NCBI GenBank assembly: GCA_006176705.1
Contig: QRFJ01000498.1
Span: forward strand, 186,001-250,000
Length of the DNA: 64,000 nucleotides
Origin: Cocos nucifera
Taxonomy: Eukaryota > Streptophyta > Magnoliopsida > Arecales > Arecaceae
Direction of reading: 5' to 3'
Below are positions 22,777-33,411 of the stretch, in pieces (positions within the stretch are counted from its first letter, which is position 1; every line of letters starts with the position of its first letter). A program made the translations under genes and the position numbers. Below the pieces are notes generated by a model that made no database searches, was not told where the DNA came from, and saw only the letters and a list, made by a program, of their open reading frames with translations.

Positions 22777-25064
22777 TGCTAGATATATGTCCCTAGAAGC
22801 TTAGAATGTATGACACTTGTAATACACTTCTAGAGGGAAAAATTATAATTATTGAACTAATATCAATAAAATGAGATATTTTTCTAGTTCACATATGGTT
22901 ATTTAATTCTAGTGATACATCTTTGAGTTAATGGTGTAATGATAATTCATATTTTCAAGAGTTGAAAATTTTAAGAACATGAATAATCAATTGTAACTCA
23001 TAAAATGCTTCCGACCATAGGATTCATCACGAGGATGGTGATTGATCCAAAGGTTGGTGTACAAATCGCTTCTCCTTAGTAGATAGAGTCTTGAGTCTAC
23101 CGAGTGTGGAGAACCCGAGTGAGAGTATAGGTCTCGTTAGAGAACGAGGGCACTGACGGTGGGACCAACTCGAGTAGTCATAGGGAGTACATCAATGACT
23201 GACTCGATCGCATGCAGTAGTGTGTCTGGTTCTTTGACCTGAAGGTGCATCGGTAGTTTACTTGAGGGTGTTATAGTTTGACTACACCATTACTCATCTC
23301 CTAGCCATAGGAAGCCCTGAGGTGTATGTTTGGCTATAGCATGTTCATTGTAGGAATTGGATAGCATCAAGATGGAATCTATCTACCTCGGTGGTAGAGG
23401 ACAGCCCTATGATGATCATGAGAATCAAGTCCAATACCCATCTCATGACAGAGTGAAATAATAGAAAGAGTTTCTATTTAGATTTCACATCGGACTTAGA
23501 TCGAATGATTACATCATATGACAGAAACTAGGTTTACGGCACCGTATAACCCTAATCGATCGGAGCTTAAGATAGAAGATTTAATCACATAGGTAGCGTG
23601 CACCAAAGGTTTCACATTCAGCTCTATGGGTTGCCACCATATAATGCTAGGTGTCACTATGGATTTTGGGAGCAATTAAAATGATTTAGATGATCGATCA
23701 TTCTAGCTGTTCGAATCAGAAGAGTTCTGATCCATCGAAAGAAGTTTCGATGATAGAGATCATGACATATCCCATTATCATATAGAACTGAATCTAATTG
23801 GGTCACACAAACAAGAGTTTGAATATGATGATCATCAATTAAACTGGTCCAGTTTAATTGATCTAATAGAGAATTCAATTAGGTTCAAGAAAATCATGTA
23901 GCACTCGATTGAACTCTAACGTTTCTTCTTTTAGTATCTAAATAAGTTATCCTGTTTGAGCCACAAGGAAGTTTGTGCTCAATCAGAAAGCCTTCATATG
24001 GTCGGACTGGAGGTTGTTCAAGTCAGAAAAGGTTGTCTTACTTTGTAAGATATTACCTGCATTTTTTGGTTACCTGCCATTTCTTGTTCTTTGACTTTGG
24101 TCAAAAGTCTATTTTGACTGGTCAATGTGACCATCTGACACTTTGACTTTTGACCATATGTCATGCACGCTATTGGAGAGCTGGTGGGGGCTTGTCCCCC
24201 TACAGAACCTGGCAGGATGGAGGGTGCACTCCAAGGGTTGGCGTGCGCCTAAGTTGGAGACACCTAGGAGTCCCTGTTGGATAGGGGGTCCATCTTATTT
24301 TGAATTTCATTAGAGTTCTCCTAAGAAACCAACTTTGATTGACCTTAGGCGCCCTCTAGAAGGAATCCAGGAGACTATTCCCACCAATCAGATTTAGAAT
24401 CTGATTTCACAAAGAGTTATGATTGATTGGAAAGAAGAGAAGTTGGATCACAGTCAGTCTATAAATATGACCCTGTGCCCAACTCAAATAAGATTAGAAG
24501 TTTGGAAATTAAGATCTTCCATGCCTAAAGGCCTTTTCTCCCTCTCCTCCATGCCAAATCACCTTCTCCCCTCCCTCTCCCGTCCAAAAGGATTTGGATT
24601 TTTGGTTGGTGCATCTAGATCAAAGAAAGGTGACTGAAAGCTAGAAGGCTGCACTGCGCAAATGAATGACTGCTGATCTTCAAAAGATAGTTTGAAGATC
24701 TCCAGATCAGATCCAATCTAATCTGGAAGATGTGATAGAGAGAAGAGGATCTCCAGATGTCAGCGATTGTGGATATTCGGTAAGTTGGCAGGCACTTTAC
24801 GTGGCGATCCAGAATCTTGCGCTGCAATACAGTGGTTAGTAAATGGGTAATAAATATAACCACTTTAAGGTTAAAATTAATATATAATTTAATTTATCTA
24901 TATTTTATGTTTTAATTTGTGGTAAAATAATAATAATCAATCTGAAAATATCTTAGATTTGATCTAGATTAAAAAATGTTTTTTTTGAAATGATAATCTT
25001 GCTTGATGCTGGATTCAGTTTATTGAACGAAACCTGATCTTAAAAATTCAGAATTTTCCTTTCA
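22777..25064 (+). repeat. 3' LTR of C, indel-rich
   Basis: It starts near TGCTAGATATATG and ends at TTTTCCTTTCA followed by TTAGG. It is full length, with a TATA box at 24470-24477 and W-box cores around 24100-24150, but carries many single-base indels relative to every other LTR of the family. Confidence 0.82.
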
Positions 25065-25069
25065 TTAGG
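25065..25069. repeat. Target-site duplication TTAGG, right of C
   Basis: Second copy of the five bases at 15653-15657. Confidence 0.75.
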
Positions 25070-25079
25070 TGCTAATTCA

Positions 25080-25547
25080 TGATTGGGTCGGGTCTAGATT
25101 CTAAAAGATGAGAGCTATAGGAGGACATTGGGTGTGACATGTGAGGCTTGGTGAGTGGTTTCATGTTATTGGATTATGTTCATGGAAGTTTTTGGTGTGG
25201 TCCTAATGGCTATGTATAAATGTGACACAGGTTGTATTTTATGGATCTTACAAAGTGTTGTGGATAGTATAGACCTTTTCTTCCTCAATTCTCTCTTCTT
25301 CTCTTTCTCTTCTAGTTATGTTTGCCTGCCTAGGTTCTTGAAGAAGCCTAGAAAAGAGGCATCTCCCTCAAGCTAAAGAGGGAGGCTCGCCATCATAGAA
25401 TCCAGGTGGAGGATACAATGGTTTCTGCCCATAGAATAATATCATTATTCTTCAGATTCAATGCTAGGATCAAGAGCTTCCAATATGAATATCGGTGCTT
25501 GTGATGTCAAGGGATGATTGGCATTCAAGCGATGTTATGGGTCTACA
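25080..25547 (+). repeat. First LTR of G
   Basis: Starts TGATTGGGTCGGGTCTAG and ends GGGTCTACA, followed by a decayed primer site (ATGAATCAGAGCT). It includes CTATGTATAAATG (about 25209-25221), a likely TATA box, and a C/T-rich stretch. Confidence 0.7.
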
Positions 25548-27637
25548 ATATGAATCAGAGCTAAGTGATGCCTGAAACATTACTGGGACCTAACATGGGT
25601 ATGAGCCAAGTTTCAAAGCTAATGGTGTGGTGAAAGAGTCAGATTTTATGAGCCTTGATGCTGCATGAAAGCAAAGGAGATCAGTCATACAAGATGACAA
25701 TCAAAATTTGACAAGGATTCATAGTATGGTCTACATTCTATCTTGTTTGTTAGCTTGTGGTCGTTTGGCCAATCGGGAGAGTGAGTTGTTGAAATGTGGA
25801 GGTATGGAGAAATAGGAAAGAGATTTCTCGGATTGGTAAGGATTGGTGCATGATTTGCGATGTCGATTGTGGAAAGGCTCTGTGTGTATTGACGATTTTG
25901 TGAATAGGTAGGGAGCGCTGGAGTGTGCAGTAGCACTTTACCTGAGATGCAGGATTGAGAAAGGTTTGGTGATGCGCAGACCGAGGAAGGTACTCAATTG
26001 GAGAGCATCAAGTTCGCTAGGAAGATGGGCAGTTGTTAGGACTATTGAAGAGAAGTTTTTCAAGGGAAATGGCCGAAGGAATGCTGAGAAGCGAACCATA
26101 CGTCTTCAGTGTTTGAAAGGTGGAGAAGTAATCGGAGATTGTATTCAGCGGTCTTGACCAGAGCATGATTATGAAGCCTTGGGAAGTGATTGAAAGATGT
26201 GATGATCCATGGAGGTCCATAGGTTAGGACTGGCGACTGAGAGTGGCCGTAGAGATGAGGTCAGGGATGCTGGAGTGCTATCCGGAGCATAGGACTAAGA
26301 GAAGGCTCGATGGTGCACAGTCGAAGGAGTGTAATCTTTGTAAAGAGTGCGAGTGGTAATCTCAGAGAAATCGAGTCAGGTCTTAGGAGAAGTTCAGGAG
26401 GTCTCAAAGAGCGCTAGAAGGTCTCAGATAGTCAGGATATCAGGATCAGGTTTCTTCTATAGGAAGCACTAAGGAAAGTCGTGGTTCAGATGGAGGATGG
26501 TTCTTCAGGTGTAACTGAAGTGATGGCTGGTGTAGGGGCAGAAGAGAAGGACTAGGATGAAATTCTCTAGGATTCAGTCATTGGATTTAAAAAAGTTGGA
26601 TGAGCTCTTGGGTTTCGGAGGTGCCCGCAGGTTGCGAAGGTATTCCAATAGGGCCCCAGAGTGTGGAGGTTCGAAGGAAAGCCAATGGTGTCCGATAACA
26701 GCGGCAGAGCCAGCAGTGTAGCGTTGGTTGGTTGGCCTCGAGGGACTCGATGATAGAGTTGGCTTCTGCGGCATCAGGTGGACTTTGGATATAGGTGGAG
26801 CTTCGTAGTGGTGGCTTCACAATTAGAGAAAAAATTTAACATGAGTTCAAAGAGCCGGTGATGCACAGTTCCAGGTGGAGCGACATGTGTAGGTGGGCAG
26901 GCGTAGTTCTGAGGAGATCGTGTTAGATGGTACAGTATGTACAAATGTAGAAATGCTATAGGTTCTCCAGAAAAGTTCAGAGAAAGTGATGCAGCTGCTA
27001 AGCAGAAGAGATCCTACAATTTCAGGATGGTGCCAAGAAGCAAGCATGGGTCTTCAGCGATGGAAGCGGTCATCCCAAAGGCCTCAAGGGTGCATAATAG
27101 CTGAAGAGGATTGGTAGAGGTGATGTTTGCATAGGGGCTGTCGAGTGCGTAGGGACAGTGGGATCATGTAGGAGGTCATTGGCGAGGGGTTTGCCAAGAC
27201 TTGGGGCACCAAGGTGGAGATTGTGAGGATTTGTGATGCTCCCAAGCCTTACGAGAACATGGAAGGAATCAGGGTGTTGGCTTCAAAGATTTTAGGAGTT
27301 TGGTTGGTGCTTCGTAGACCTGAGACATAAGGTGAAGCAAGAAACCAAAGTTGGAGAATCAAGATTGTAGAAAAAGAATTTTCTGCAAGTTAGCCAGCTC
27401 AGTCCAAAACTAGGTTGGCTAAGTCTTAGAGCACAGAAAAAATAGAGAGTTGCACATTCGAGACTGCTGGCACGGCACAGAACTGGGCCGGCTCAGTTTC
27501 TGACTGAGCCAACCTAGTGAAACTTAGCCGGCTCAGTGCACAGACAGAGTTACACGAGGATCTATTTTGGGCTAGGATCCGGGTTGATCTTAGGGATCTT
27601 AAGGCCTGGTTTAAGAGGTCTTAAGGTGGCTACTTCA
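25548..27637 (+). other. Internal region of G, no recognisable gene
   Basis: About 2.1 kb, richer in G on the plus strand than its neighbours. The open frames (such as 25966-26157 plus and 26587-26820 minus) are short and resemble nothing I know. Near the right end a phrase GCCGGCTCAGT recurs (27487, 27527; variant at 27393), and an 11-bp inverted repeat CTAGGTTGGCT/AGCCAACCTAG lies at 27410 and 27508. Confidence 0.55.
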
Positions 27638-28077
27638 TGTATGAGTTGGGTCTAGATTCAGAGGATGAGAGCATGGAAGATATGGGTGTACATGGGCTCG
27701 GTGAGTGCTTTCATGTATTAGGTTAGCCAAAAAGTTTTTTGGTCGGACCTAATGGCTATGTATAAATACATAGGTTGTATTAGGGTTTCAAAGTGTGTGA
27801 AATATAGACCTTTTCTCCCTCAACTCTCTTCTGCTCTTCTCTCTAGAGTTGCCACCCTAGGTTCTTGAAGAAGCCCTAGAAAAGGGGGCATCTCCCTCAA
27901 TCCTAAGGAAGGAGGTGCCCTATCACAAATTTAGGTGGAGGTTCGGTGGTTTGCTGCCCATAGAGAATGTCACTGGTTCCTTCAGATCCATGCTAGAGAT
28001 CAAGAGCTTCCACAACATGATATCGGTGCTTATGATGTCAAGGATGATTGGCGTTCGAGTGATATCATGGGTCTACA
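27638..28077 (+). repeat. Second LTR of G
   Basis: Aligns with 25080-25547 over its whole length. It has CTATGTATAAATAC (about 27755) as a probable TATA box and ends GGGTCTACA. Confidence 0.7.
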
Positions 28078-28080
28078 ATA

Positions 28081-28170
28081 TGGTATCAAAGCTAGATGAT
28101 GCTTGGAACATTATGGACCGCAACATGGTATCAGAGCTAAGTGATGCCTGGAACATTGTGGACCACAACA
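28081..28170 (+). repeat. Two tandem 45-bp units, each starting with a primer site
   Basis: The unit at 28081-28125 begins TGGTATCAAAGCT and the unit at 28126-28170 begins TGGTATCAGAGCT; the rest (GATGC(C/T)TGGAACATT...) is nearly identical. After LTR1 the same material starts at 25550 in a decayed form. Confidence 0.7.
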
Positions 28171-28530
28171 TGATAGCCCATCCGTATAAAAGTCTTCTCA
28201 CCATAAGTGTCTGTATGCCTTAGATCAATAGAAAGCTCTCCATTAAAGTCTATCCCAACCTTCCTAAAAACATAGGTTAAGGCCATGCCGTAAGGAAGGC
28301 ACGCCCTAGTCCTATCTACACCATCTCTTATCTGCCTAAAAATCAATAAGGGGAGATTGAATTGTTATCCTCAGATGATATGGTCCAAAATGCCAATTAC
28401 TCTAATTGGGACTAAATTGAAGCGATTGGTCTTGGGAAAAATAATTCTTGCTACAATATGGCTAAGCACACTCATCTCAATAGATAAATTATTTATTTCT
28501 AGCTTAGAGATCCCTCCAGTATCATCCCTC
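28171..28530 (-). pseudogene. Relic of a plant transposon-type ORF (PF20167-like)
   Basis: On the minus strand two frames follow each other. The first holds LSHIVARIIFPKTNRFN. The second holds a phrase reading LPYGMALTYVFRKVGID, followed by a DTYGEKTFIRMGY segment. This combination is familiar to me from a large family of plant uncharacterised proteins annotated as putative plant transposon protein, often found next to retrotransposon sequence. The match is from memory of the family pattern, not from a search. A frameshift and a stop (about 28350-28370) break the frame. The upstream part is cut off at 28535 by a minus-strand LTR. Confidence 0.45.
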
Positions 28531-28534
28531 TTAG

Positions 28535-29781
28535 TGTGAAGGGAATGATCCAGTTCAAAACTGATTTCTTAGGGATCGATTCAATAGATTTATGTTTAAA
28601 ATCAAATATTAAATATCAAAATATCTATGATGCACCACGAATATTAGAATTTCTTGAATCAAATACCTCGCTAGGCTTGAAATCATAGGCCCTCTATTTC
28701 GTGCGCATGTCAGGCACCATAGAGAAGAGGGATGAAAATCTGGATGTCACATGTTTCTGAAAGAAAATAAGAAAATCTAAAAATCTGAAAATCTCTTTTC
28801 TAACTTTTTCTTGAAACATCCTCACGCCAAGGAACAAGGGACAAGAAGCCTCCATGCCTGAAGAGAAGAAGAAGGAACTCTTCTTCTTGCCGCCTACCTC
28901 TCTAACTCTCTCTAGCTTTGTCGCACATAACCAAGGAACCAAAAGATGTTTAGTGGCCAAGACTTCTCCCCAATTTATAGCGATGCCCTAAGTTTAGATC
29001 AAACCAAGTTTGGTTTGGACTCTTAGTCCTAACCATATCCAAAGAGAAATGCTGCATCATGAAGTATTGGCACCATATTGTGGCGCCCCTCTCTTCCTCA
29101 CGGGCACACACAAGAGAAGGGGCACAAAATCTAATACCCCCTCCTTCTCTTGGTCAGCCACAAGGAGAGAGAGTTTCAGTAAATTGAGTCTTTAAGGATC
29201 TAATCTATTTCAGGCCCGATTCGAATCCAATTTGAACTATATTCGAACGAATTTCGAATAGACTGCTAGCCCTAATCTAATTAGGATTTAGGCTCAATTC
29301 TTACTTGGATTTTCAATCTGATTAAGCCCAATTAAATTAATTTTAATTAAATCAAATTTAATCTAAAATAATTAGTACATAAATTCATTTTTTTATGAAT
29401 TCTTTGGATCGAAGATTCAATCATAATCATCCCTGGAATAAACTTGCATATCATGTCCAGTGCTAGCTGGACATAGTTAACTATTTAATTCCATATGATG
29501 TCTAACTTAATTCTTAATTAAGCTAATCTATTTATTCAATTAAGTAAAGTACCTTCAAATTGAATAATTAAATTATAGATTAATTCTTTTCTACATTATC
29601 TGACTAAGTGCATGACTCCATAGGTTCGAATACTAAGTCGGTAGCATAGAAACTATTTTTCTATACTAATTAAAGTTACCATCTAGCAATAGTTTCTGAC
29701 ATCTAGATAGGTTGAATATTTTTAAAGCAATATTCAAGAATCTTTGCATATGATTACCGTATGATTCATCCCTTTGACCTT
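28535..29781 (-). repeat. Minus-strand LTR of a second long-LTR family (H), truncated
   Basis: The part at 29590-29780 is homologous, in inverted orientation, to 30510-30700 (shared phrases around CATCTAGATAG and the GGATGAAT(C/T)ATACG motif). A minus-strand TATA box (AATTTATA on plus, 28972-28979) is followed by a C/T- and purine-rich transcribed stretch, like the layout of the A-D LTRs. The presumed 3' end is at TGTGAAGGGAA (28535), the complement of TTCCCTTCACA. The frames at 28694-28960 and 29010-29195 lie inside it and are probably not genes. Confidence 0.55.
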
Positions 29782-30720
29782 TGTTAGAAAATGTGTTCTA
29801 AAATCAATCTTCAATCTATTGACGATTGAGCTATTTTATATAAATGTATGAGAATTGATAATTAAAAAAATATTATTTAGCTTTTTTCATCATAAATGTG
29901 TACATCTTCTAATGAACTTTTATGTTATGATGAAATCTTTAAAACTATTTAGAATCGATAAAAGAGAATTTATCGTTTAGTCCATAAACCTGTTCACGAC
30001 CAAATAATATGCTATTACAAGGATAATAGCAATATCGAGTATAAGTTATTGTGTACCATATAGGTTGGTTGTCCTCTTAATCAAAGAGTGTAGAGATACT
30101 AGTATGGTATACAGATGAGATATAGAAATATATCTACACTGAATGTGATCACATCGGAGCATTCTACTGTCAAGACTTATTTTGAAGGAATATAAGTATA
30201 AGTGTCCCTCACACCTGAGATCACCATGGTGACTTGCAAGCAACTCATTGTACTTTAGTGTCGGACTACTTGAATTTCTAATTCAGTGATGGAAGATTTC
30301 TGGGTGTAGTCAAGTACTTGCTAAGTCAGTATATGAGTCAAGATAGAATTGATCCCTCCAAGTAAAATTGGAGAAAGTGAATCATTGTATTTCAATTTAG
30401 CAAGACCTCCGCCAGAGCAATCCATATGATGAATTTGAAATTTGAAATACAATATGGACAACTTGATTAGGGTTAATAGTTAAACCCTAGGTCGTCATCC
30501 TTGGAGCATTGAGGGTTGAAAGGATGAATTATACGATAGCCATATTCGAGTAGATTCTGAATGTTGCTTTACATACATTCGATCTATCTGAACATCAGGT
30601 ATCATTACTAGATGGTCACTTCAATTCGTATAGGAATTGGTTCCTATGCTATCGGCTTAGGTTCAAACCTATAGGATCACACTCAAAATAGGTACCTATC
30701 TGATCATGTAGCTAACTAAG
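29782..30720 (+). repeat. Plus-strand LTR fragment of the same family as H (I)
   Basis: It starts TGTTAGAAAATGTG, a typical copia LTR opening, and shares its last ~200 bp with the inverse of 29590-29780. It is also distantly similar in order to the A-D LTRs (a GTGTAGAGATAC phrase followed by a TGTGATCACATCGGAG phrase). It lacks a TATA part and primer site, so the right half is missing. Confidence 0.55.
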
Positions 30721-30733
30721 ATTCCATTAAACC

Positions 30734-30863
30734 GCAACTCTAAAGTTCCACTAGATTGAAACTCTATAATCAAGAGTCTTATTAGACTAGAACTCTATGA
30801 TTAGGAGTCCCACCTAGCTAGGACTCTATGATGAAGAGTCCTACTTGATTGAAACTATTGCCC
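30734..30863. repeat. 31-bp tandem repeat with internal palindromes
   Basis: Units begin at about 30758 (GAAACTCTATAATC), 30790 (GAACTCTATGATT) and 30821 (GGACTCTATGATG), with partial units on both sides, spaced 30-32 bp. Each holds an imperfect hairpin of the form GACTCT...AGAGTC. Confidence 0.65.
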
Positions 30864-31055
30864 AGCTAGACAACCCAAGAGAGGGGGGGGGGTGAACTGG
30901 GTTTCTAAAATTTAAAACAAGTATGTACAGAAATAAACTATTTGAATGCTTGATGAGTGACTTTTGAGAGCAATGAGAGGCAAGAAAAATGCACACACAC
31001 ACAAACAAGAAACTTTTATAGTGATTCGGTGCACTCCCAACACCTACATCTACTC
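30864..31055 (+). repeat. Dispersed repeat, copy 1
   Basis: Starts near CCCAAGAGAGGGGGGGGG and contains ACTTTTATAGTGATTCGGTGCAC and CACCTACATCTACTC. It matches 32275-32470 in order and content. Unclassified LTR-like sequence; it runs into the N gap. Confidence 0.55.
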
Positions 31056-31065
31056 NNNNNNNNNN
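31056..31065. other. Assembly gap (10 N)
   Basis: Ten undetermined bases. The true distance between the flanks is unknown. Confidence 0.99.
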
Positions 31066-31850
31066 ATGCTCCTCATCTTTTTTTTCCTTCATTTATTCTC
31101 TAGACTCCAACTGACTTAACATTGGAGGGTTCCCCACTGGATACGCTCCGATGAACAAGCTTTCCTTGCAAGTCTAACCATCATGGAGGGTGTCCTCCAC
31201 CTACTAGTATGCTTAGCCGACCTTCCAATAAGGCGCCACCAAAGCCGAGTGGCAATAGATTGGCGCACCAAGAAGGAGAGAGACGGTCATTGACTCCAAA
31301 GGAAAAAATAGTGAGAACAAGAGTGAAAATTGCTTTGGCCAACTCTAGCTGGCATTCCTCATGCCGTGAGGGGCGACCGGCCCCACGAGCTGAGCTTAGA
31401 TTCTCCCATCCGGTTGGTTGTAGTGGACCAGCAGTAGTTTGCTATGCTACTTAAGCAAGTGCAAATCTTAACAATTATTGTCCATAATCTTTAACAAGCA
31501 ACGATGAGGCCATAATCTGAAGAACAAGATCCACATACTTCTCCCTCTTAGCACAACCAATGGTCCCAGCCCACTTGGTAGCCTCATCACCTTAGTCCTT
31601 TGGTCCAACAACCTTCCTCTCGGCACAAGGGGTCAAAGCAGGAGAAGCACCATCAGACCCCATCATGATTGTCCGATGGAGTTTCGACTCCAAGATACTC
31701 CTAGCACCACAGCAACTGTCATCGATTAGATAACTATGATCGAAAGCTCTAGGAGCTTGATCGGTGACTCATCGAGCTGTGGGAAGACCATAAAGGTTAG
31801 GCAAATGGCCTTGGGTTCAACACCCATCCTCCATTCTATAGAAGGATCAT
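31066..31850 (+). other. Ty3/gypsy LTR tail and leader
   Basis: CCAACTGACTTAACATTGGAGGG (about 31107) is a phrase common near the end of plant gypsy LTRs. AGATTGGCGCACCAAGAAGGAG (31257) resembles the start of a gypsy leader after the primer site. The stretch up to the gag domain has no intact frame; the frame at 31209-31454 is probably a shadow. Confidence 0.45.
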
Positions 31851-32264
31851 GGAGAAACCAATTCCTCCTCAATTCAAAATGCCGTAGCTAAAGCCCTACA
31901 ATGACTCTTCGAACCTACTTGACCACCTCGAGAGCTACAAGGCTCTCATGATGATCCAAGAAAAGACTAATACCCTCCTCTATCTTGCTTTCCTAGTGAC
32001 TTTAAAGAAGTCTACTCGAATCTAATACTCGAGTCTTCAACTGGGCACCATCCATTCCTTTGAACAATTGGAGAAGTAGTTCATGGTTCACTTCAGCAAT
32101 AGCAGAAAGTAATGATAGAACTCTGACAGCCTCTTCTTGGTCCAACAATGGGAAGTGGAGTCCTTGAAGGACTACATGGCATGCTTCAACATCACCACTC
32201 TAGAGATCCACAACTTGAATGAAGCTATGACTATGTCGGTCATCAAGCAAGGTGTTGTCCATAG
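31851..32264 (+). pseudogene. Ty3/gypsy gag fragment (Retrotrans_gag domain)
   Basis: Translated in the frame starting EKPIPPQFKMP, this gives the classic plant gypsy Gag core: KPYNDSSNLLDHLESYKALM, then LYLAFLVTLKKSTRI, YSSLQLGTIHSFEQLEK, FMVHFSNSRK and, after a frameshift near 32130, EVESLKDYMACFNITTLEI. Gag packages the element RNA. At least three stops (at the MP*LKPY, RI*YSS and EK*FMV positions) and a shift show it is dead. It is cut at about 32264 by a dispersed repeat; no protease, RT or integrase of this element is present. Among plant gypsy groups it is most like the Tat type, a tentative view. Confidence 0.75.
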
Positions 32265-32664
32265 GAACAACCTATGAGGAGGGGTGAATTAGATTTTTTA
32301 AAAATTTTTTCAGAATAACAAGTATATGTGCAAAATAGAAATACTTATATATAGAAAATACAGTGATTAAATGAGTAAAAAAAATATAGTAGATAAAAAA
32401 AATCACACACATAAAGGTATAAAGTTTTTATAGTGGTTCAGTATCAAACCCAACACCTACATCCACTCCTTAAGTAGCCTACATAAGAATTCTACTAAAA
32501 TCATCAAGGTTATAACAAGATTATTTTTTCAGACTCATAATCTTAATATAGTTGGTTTTGCAGGCTAACTAACTAAAACCTATCCCCAAGCCACTCCTAG
32601 ACTTGTACAAATCCAATTCAAGTTTTGGATGAGTCTATCCCCAAGCTTTATTCTCTCTCTTTTT
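32265..32664 (+). repeat. Dispersed repeat, copy 2
   Basis: GAGGAGGGGTGAATTAG, then TTTTTATAGTGGTTCAGT and CACCTACATCCACTCC, match copy 1 at 30864-31055. The remainder to the T-run at 32659 is AT-rich with no gene. Together with copy 1 it flanks the gypsy fragment in direct orientation. Confidence 0.5.
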
Positions 32665-33411
32665 TTTTAATTGGAGCTACTCGACCTGAATGCATTCTTG
32701 TATGAGTTAATGGCATATCCCTTCCACCGGTCTCACTTACCTGGCCATATCTGTTGACTCAGTTCTGATTTGAGGTGGTCAATAATCCGAGCTAACCCAT
32801 GCCACTAGGTTAGTCATAATTGTTATGACTATGATAAGTCTAGTTTAATGAGACCTGAATCAATTCTTCCTAAGAAAAGATTAAGTCTGAGGTCTTCCAC
32901 CATTGTAGATGTGCGGGCCCTTCCCGGGGTTGATTATTCTCAACTGGATACAGTGGCTCAATTGCATCGGAAAGATGCAACCATGTCTATTAGGCATTGG
33001 ATGCTATGGGCTGGAGGATGAGTTGGGCTCAATATTTTGGATACGGTGAGAGACTCAATTAGGAATCCAGTCTGTGCAAATGGTGGGTCTGACTTAACTA
33101 AGGAGTGGATCAATATTTCGGATACGGTGAGATTCATGAATTAGAGACCAAGTTTGGGTGCACCATGATTAGAGAATCATTGAACAAGAGTTGTTCACTC
33201 ATTGGCTAACCCATCACCAATAACTGTTAGGTGAGGTGATGAGTCAGTTGGTGAGACCGCACCACCCACTAGAAATCATTAATCGTGGAGATTTTCGCAT
33301 CTCTACAGAGGGAGTGTAGGGATCCGAAAAAATAGTGGGAGCTAATTTATTTAAAAATAAAATTCCTAAATAAATTGGTCAAGTCATAATTACAGTATCT
33401 AACTAGAATCT

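Larger units (their letters stand above)
15658..25064 (+). mobile_element. Ty1/copia element C
   Basis: A 9.4-kb copy of the long-LTR copia family with TTAGG at both flanks. Layout: 5' LTR 15658-17816 lacking its end and primer site, leader, gag with an internal deletion, a 143-bp inverted LTR end at 20510, an indel-riddled pol without integrase core, and 3' LTR 22777-25064. From about 20660 rightwards, single-base insertions and deletions are very dense compared with B and D, while the left half is cleaner. That contrast suggests either different histories or poor consensus sequence. Confidence 0.82.
25080..28170 (+). mobile_element. Non-autonomous LTR element G (LTR-internal-LTR-leader)
   Basis: Two direct repeats of about 440-470 bp (25080-25547 and 27638-28077) end in GGGTCTACA and are each followed by a Met-tRNA-type primer site. 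The 2.1-kb internal part shows no protein I recognise. Because a primer site and leader also follow the second LTR, the array reads LTR-internal-LTR-leader, suggesting a recombined or tandem pair of elements cut off at 28170. It could be a large retrotransposon derivative (LARD-like). Superfamily is undetermined. Confidence 0.65.

Noticed and set aside
25065..25079. Continuation of B's 3' LTR after element C
   Set aside because: The sequence after the TTAGG duplication does not match the missing LTR part; only about ten bases precede the first LTR of G.
26574..27047. Several minus-strand frames in the interior of G
   Set aside because: Short, low-complexity in parts, and no known motif; not enough to call a gene.
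28694..28960. 88-codon minus-strand frame with a possible membrane-like stretch
   Set aside because: It lies in the transcribed part of the minus-strand LTR just after its TATA box, comparable to the non-coding R-U5 part of other LTRs.
30985..31010. CA repeat as possible telomeric or CRISPR-like repeat
   Set aside because: Short (CA)n run only; no spacer structure and a plant context.
31209..31454. 81-codon plus-strand frame rich in basic residues
   Set aside because: Falls in the presumed gypsy leader; no domain match recognised.
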